A DNA stretch of 64,000 nt. It comes from Isochrysis galbana. Taxonomy: Eukaryota > Haptophyta > Isochrysidales > Isochrysidaceae. Shown here piece by piece: positions 61,526 through 64,000 of this stretch. The position numbers and the translations under genes were made by a program. Location: NCBI GenBank assembly GCA_018136815.1, contig CM030940.1:2773915-2837914 (forward strand). Reading direction: 5' to 3'. Within the stretch, counting starts at the first letter, position 1; each line of letters opens with the position of its first letter. The notes beneath the pieces are model-generated. The model saw nothing but the letters and a program-made list of their open reading frames with translations, made no database searches and was not told where the DNA came from.

Positions 61526-64000
61526 CTACTTTTTCTTATCGGTGGTGACATTGAATTTGAAGAAGATGATGTCACCTTCCTTGACGATGTAGTTCTTGCC
61601 CTCCTGCCGATACTTGCCCGCCTCCTTGACTGCCACTTCAGTGCCATATTCCTTGAAATCCTGCGCCACGACATGCGAGGAAAATCCTTCATCAGTGGTA
61701 GATGACCACCCCACATCAACAGTGCGGCGTTGACACGAGTTCGGCACAATGGGATGTGGTACTTGTGAGAAGACTTGCGTAGACGACTTTATGATTGCAT
61801 GGTGCCGCCTAACAGGCCATAACATGTTCGGATTAGCACGGAGGGATGCGATGGCGATCACAGAATCTTACCTTGAAGTTGTACACCTCTGCCTTGATGA
61901 AGCCGCGCTCAAAATCAGTGTGGATCGTGCCGGCAGCCTTCGGAGCGGTCCAACCATCGCGGATAGTCCAGCACTTGACCTATATCACACGTACGCCATG
62001 AGAGACTACTTGTCAGACGACGCTCGCTATCGGCCTTTGTGGAAAAGCCTGTCCCAAGGGAAGTGTGCATTTGGTAGGGAGATCACATAAAGGCAGCCCA
62101 CACCTCGTCAGGACCACAGGTGTAGAAATGGATGAGGGAGAGCGCATGGTATCCCTCAGTAACGATCTTGCCCATTTGAGACTGCGTATTATTCTCCTCG
62201 CAATAAGCCTGCCCTCCAAGCAGCGGGTTGAGAATGAGAGCCAGGGCGAAATAATCAGTACGAGGCCGAGAGACTTTGCTCCACAGGCCACTGGATTGCG
62301 AAGTCGATGAGAGCTCACCGCATTAGGCGTCCGCGTACCTTTTTCTCCTCGTCATTCATCTCAAAGAGCTTGGCCTCCATACCTGCCGAGTATGGGATCA
62401 TCCTCTCGCCGGGGCGCTGCTCATCGATCCATGCCTTGAGCTTTGGAAGCCACTTGTTCTTCTTCCTGCCCCACAAGTGGATAGGAAAAGTGCTTGGCGG
62501 CACGAACGGCCGCAGACGGGTGTGCAAGTCGCGCCCGGTAGTCATGATGCAAGGATACACCACACCATGTGCCCGACACAAACGCATTCGGTTGGAAACG
62601 AACACCTGCCCCGATTCGTAAAGATCTGACGGAAGCACCCACCTGAGGAAGTCCTTTTCACTCATGTTAACGAGATAGACTCCCGGCTTCCCCGTCAGCA
62701 GATTGTACTCGTTGAGCAAGTCAACCTGTGAGATGTGAGGGAAGAGGTGGACGTTTTGCACGACCGGGCTTGAAAGCAATTCGAGCGCCAAGAGCGCAAA
62801 TGTGATTGCTGTTGGTGCCACGACGCAATCTGTCCGCAATGAGAAAAATGCTGAGGTGTACAAGCCTGTGCTTTCTGGCTCTGCGGATACAGCCAACCGC
62901 TCAGACAAACAGCTAACGCAGTTTGAGCCAGCAGCATCGTCAAAGTAAGTCTAGCTCGCTGCATTCGAAGGCCATGCCTCCCAAAACCTTGGGGTGCAGA
63001 AGCACCTCACCTCCTTGGCATTCCACTGGCCAAACCGCACGTCCTTCTTCTCCTCCGTAAGCCATGCATGAATCTTCAACGTCATCTCGAGCCTGTCCTT
63101 CTTCTCCTTTGCCTTTCCATCACGTGCAACCTAGAGTGTGCATAGGGGAAAATTCACTGTCGATGCCTGCACCGCGGTTGGGCTAGCACACCAAATATCG
63201 AACAGAATTGATGGACGAGGCTGCTACCGGCCCTGAAGCGAGAGACTGTTGCGAAAGTAGCAACTGCCGCACCTCCTTCTTGAGCGGCTCGAGGAGTTTT
63301 TCAATCTGTGCAATGTCCTTCAGGCGCAGCTCATTGGCGATGATTTCGAGGTCACGGATTGGGTCGACCTGGGGAGTGCAGCAGATAATGCCAGCAAACG
63401 GGGGTGAACATGCGTGCGCGTTCGGCAAAGTGGTAGCTGGACCTCAAGTGACAGTAGAGTGATCCCACGCCCTCACCTCTCCTTCGACGTGCGTGCACTG
63501 GTCACCATCCATCGTTTCGTCGAAGACGCGGCAGACATGGAAGATAGCATCTGTTGCGAGCAACGTGAGTTCGGACCTTAACAGGTATCATAGGAGTATG
63601 GGGTAACACAGATGGGCATTGGGATGGCCACTACTGGGCCACCGCATCCGACGATGGTGTGGAATGCAAATAGATGCGCTCATATCGCCCGATCTTCAGT
63701 AGCCCGAGCACCGAGAGAGAACGCATCGCACCTGTGGCGTTGATGTGAGATAGGAAGGCATTTCCAAGCCCCTCGCCCTCCGATGCGCCCTTGACGAGGC
63801 CGGCGATGTCACAGACAGTGAGGAACGCTGGGACCTCACTTTTCGGCTTGAACTTCTCGCACAGGTGGTGGAAGGCCGGGTCGGGCACCTCGACGCGCGC
63901 CTCTGACGGGTCGATAGTGCAGAACGGGAAGTTCTCGGCTGCGACAGACATATTGCACATGATGTTGAAGGTAGTAGACTTGCCGACGTTGGGCATGCCG
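61526..64000 (-). CDS. OLA1: OLA1/YchF Obg-like ATPase (5' end outside window)
   Basis: Nine exons on minus: 64000-63732 (partial), 63550-63477, 63368-63273, 63130-63011, 62725-62643, 62465-62339, 62208-62104, 61979-61872 and 61660-61526. All introns are GT-AG, 108-285 nt, and every phase fits. Family motifs are in order: P-loop [11 protein letters not shown], switch [33 protein letters not shown] then [10 protein letters not shown], the NMSE specificity motif (LVNMSEKD) that favours ATP over GTP, YTCGPDE, then [20 protein letters not shown], and the TGS-domain end [13 protein letters not shown] with a Lys tail. OLA1 is a conserved ribosome-associated ATPase involved in translation control and stress response. 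The first codons and promoter lie beyond 64000. Confidence 0.95.

Overview
This is a piece of a eukaryotic nuclear genome, most likely from a single-celled alga such as a haptophyte or a stramenopile (pelagophyte-like); the exact lineage cannot be fixed from the window. The evidence is: spliceosomal GT-AG introns of about 80-290 nt with consistent phases; mitochondrial-, secretory- and plastid-type leaders; and gene families typical of such protists (ShKT-prolyl hydroxylase, DUF285/BspA repeats, a TIR-like membrane protein, a GBP-type GTPase). No operons, ribosome-binding sites, rRNA, tRNA or CRISPR were seen. A 100-N gap lies at 56787-56886.

Genes with well-supported models are: ShKT + prolyl 4-hydroxylase (5590-7603, -, 4 exons); a membrane-anchored guanylate-binding protein (12490-14862, -, 2 exons); a GH79 heparanase-like hydrolase (21073-23111, -, 4 exons); a family I.5-like lipase (25762-27687, -); an F-box-like/RPEL actin-binding protein (34399-35334, +); the splicing factor C9orf78/Tls1 (36178-37139, +, 2 exons); a multi-pass membrane protein with a TIR-like domain (40940-43446, +, 4 exons); a J-domain protein (45521-46390, -); a coiled-coil protein (49854-50981, +); a mitochondrial-type FAD/Fe-S D-2-hydroxyacid dehydrogenase (53193 to the gap, +); a TPM/RING-H2 protein (59155-60108, -); and the GTPase OLA1/YchF (61526-64000, -, 9 exons, cut by the window end). 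Several more frames (13-2180, 19230-20351, 31888-32835, 43456-43763) look coding but are unrecognised. The genes are mostly independent housekeeping or lineage-specific loci with no shared pathway.

About a third of the window is mobile DNA. Two related GC-rich, non-coding families (called A and B here, about 640-990 bp, with a G/C hairpin near one end and long C or G runs) recur about fifteen times. Complete copies carry 11-17 bp target-site duplications, as expected for retrotransposition by a LINE. A LINE relic with a zinc-binding RT tail lies at 57757-58753. There is also an intact-looking hAT transposase (29494-31239), a decayed hAT end (46961-47192), a hAT-type non-autonomous element with 8-bp duplication nested in a B copy (23611-24519), a TTAA-flanked inverted-repeat element (28290-28782) and a Ty3/gypsy RT scrap (51306-51412).

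The insertions have shaped the genes. A B copy splits a conserved, possibly giant-virus-like reading frame at 17044-18391, an A' copy truncates a chromodomain gene at 38399, and a histone-fold-like fragment is duplicated in inverted orientation (9275-9690 and 60150-60570).
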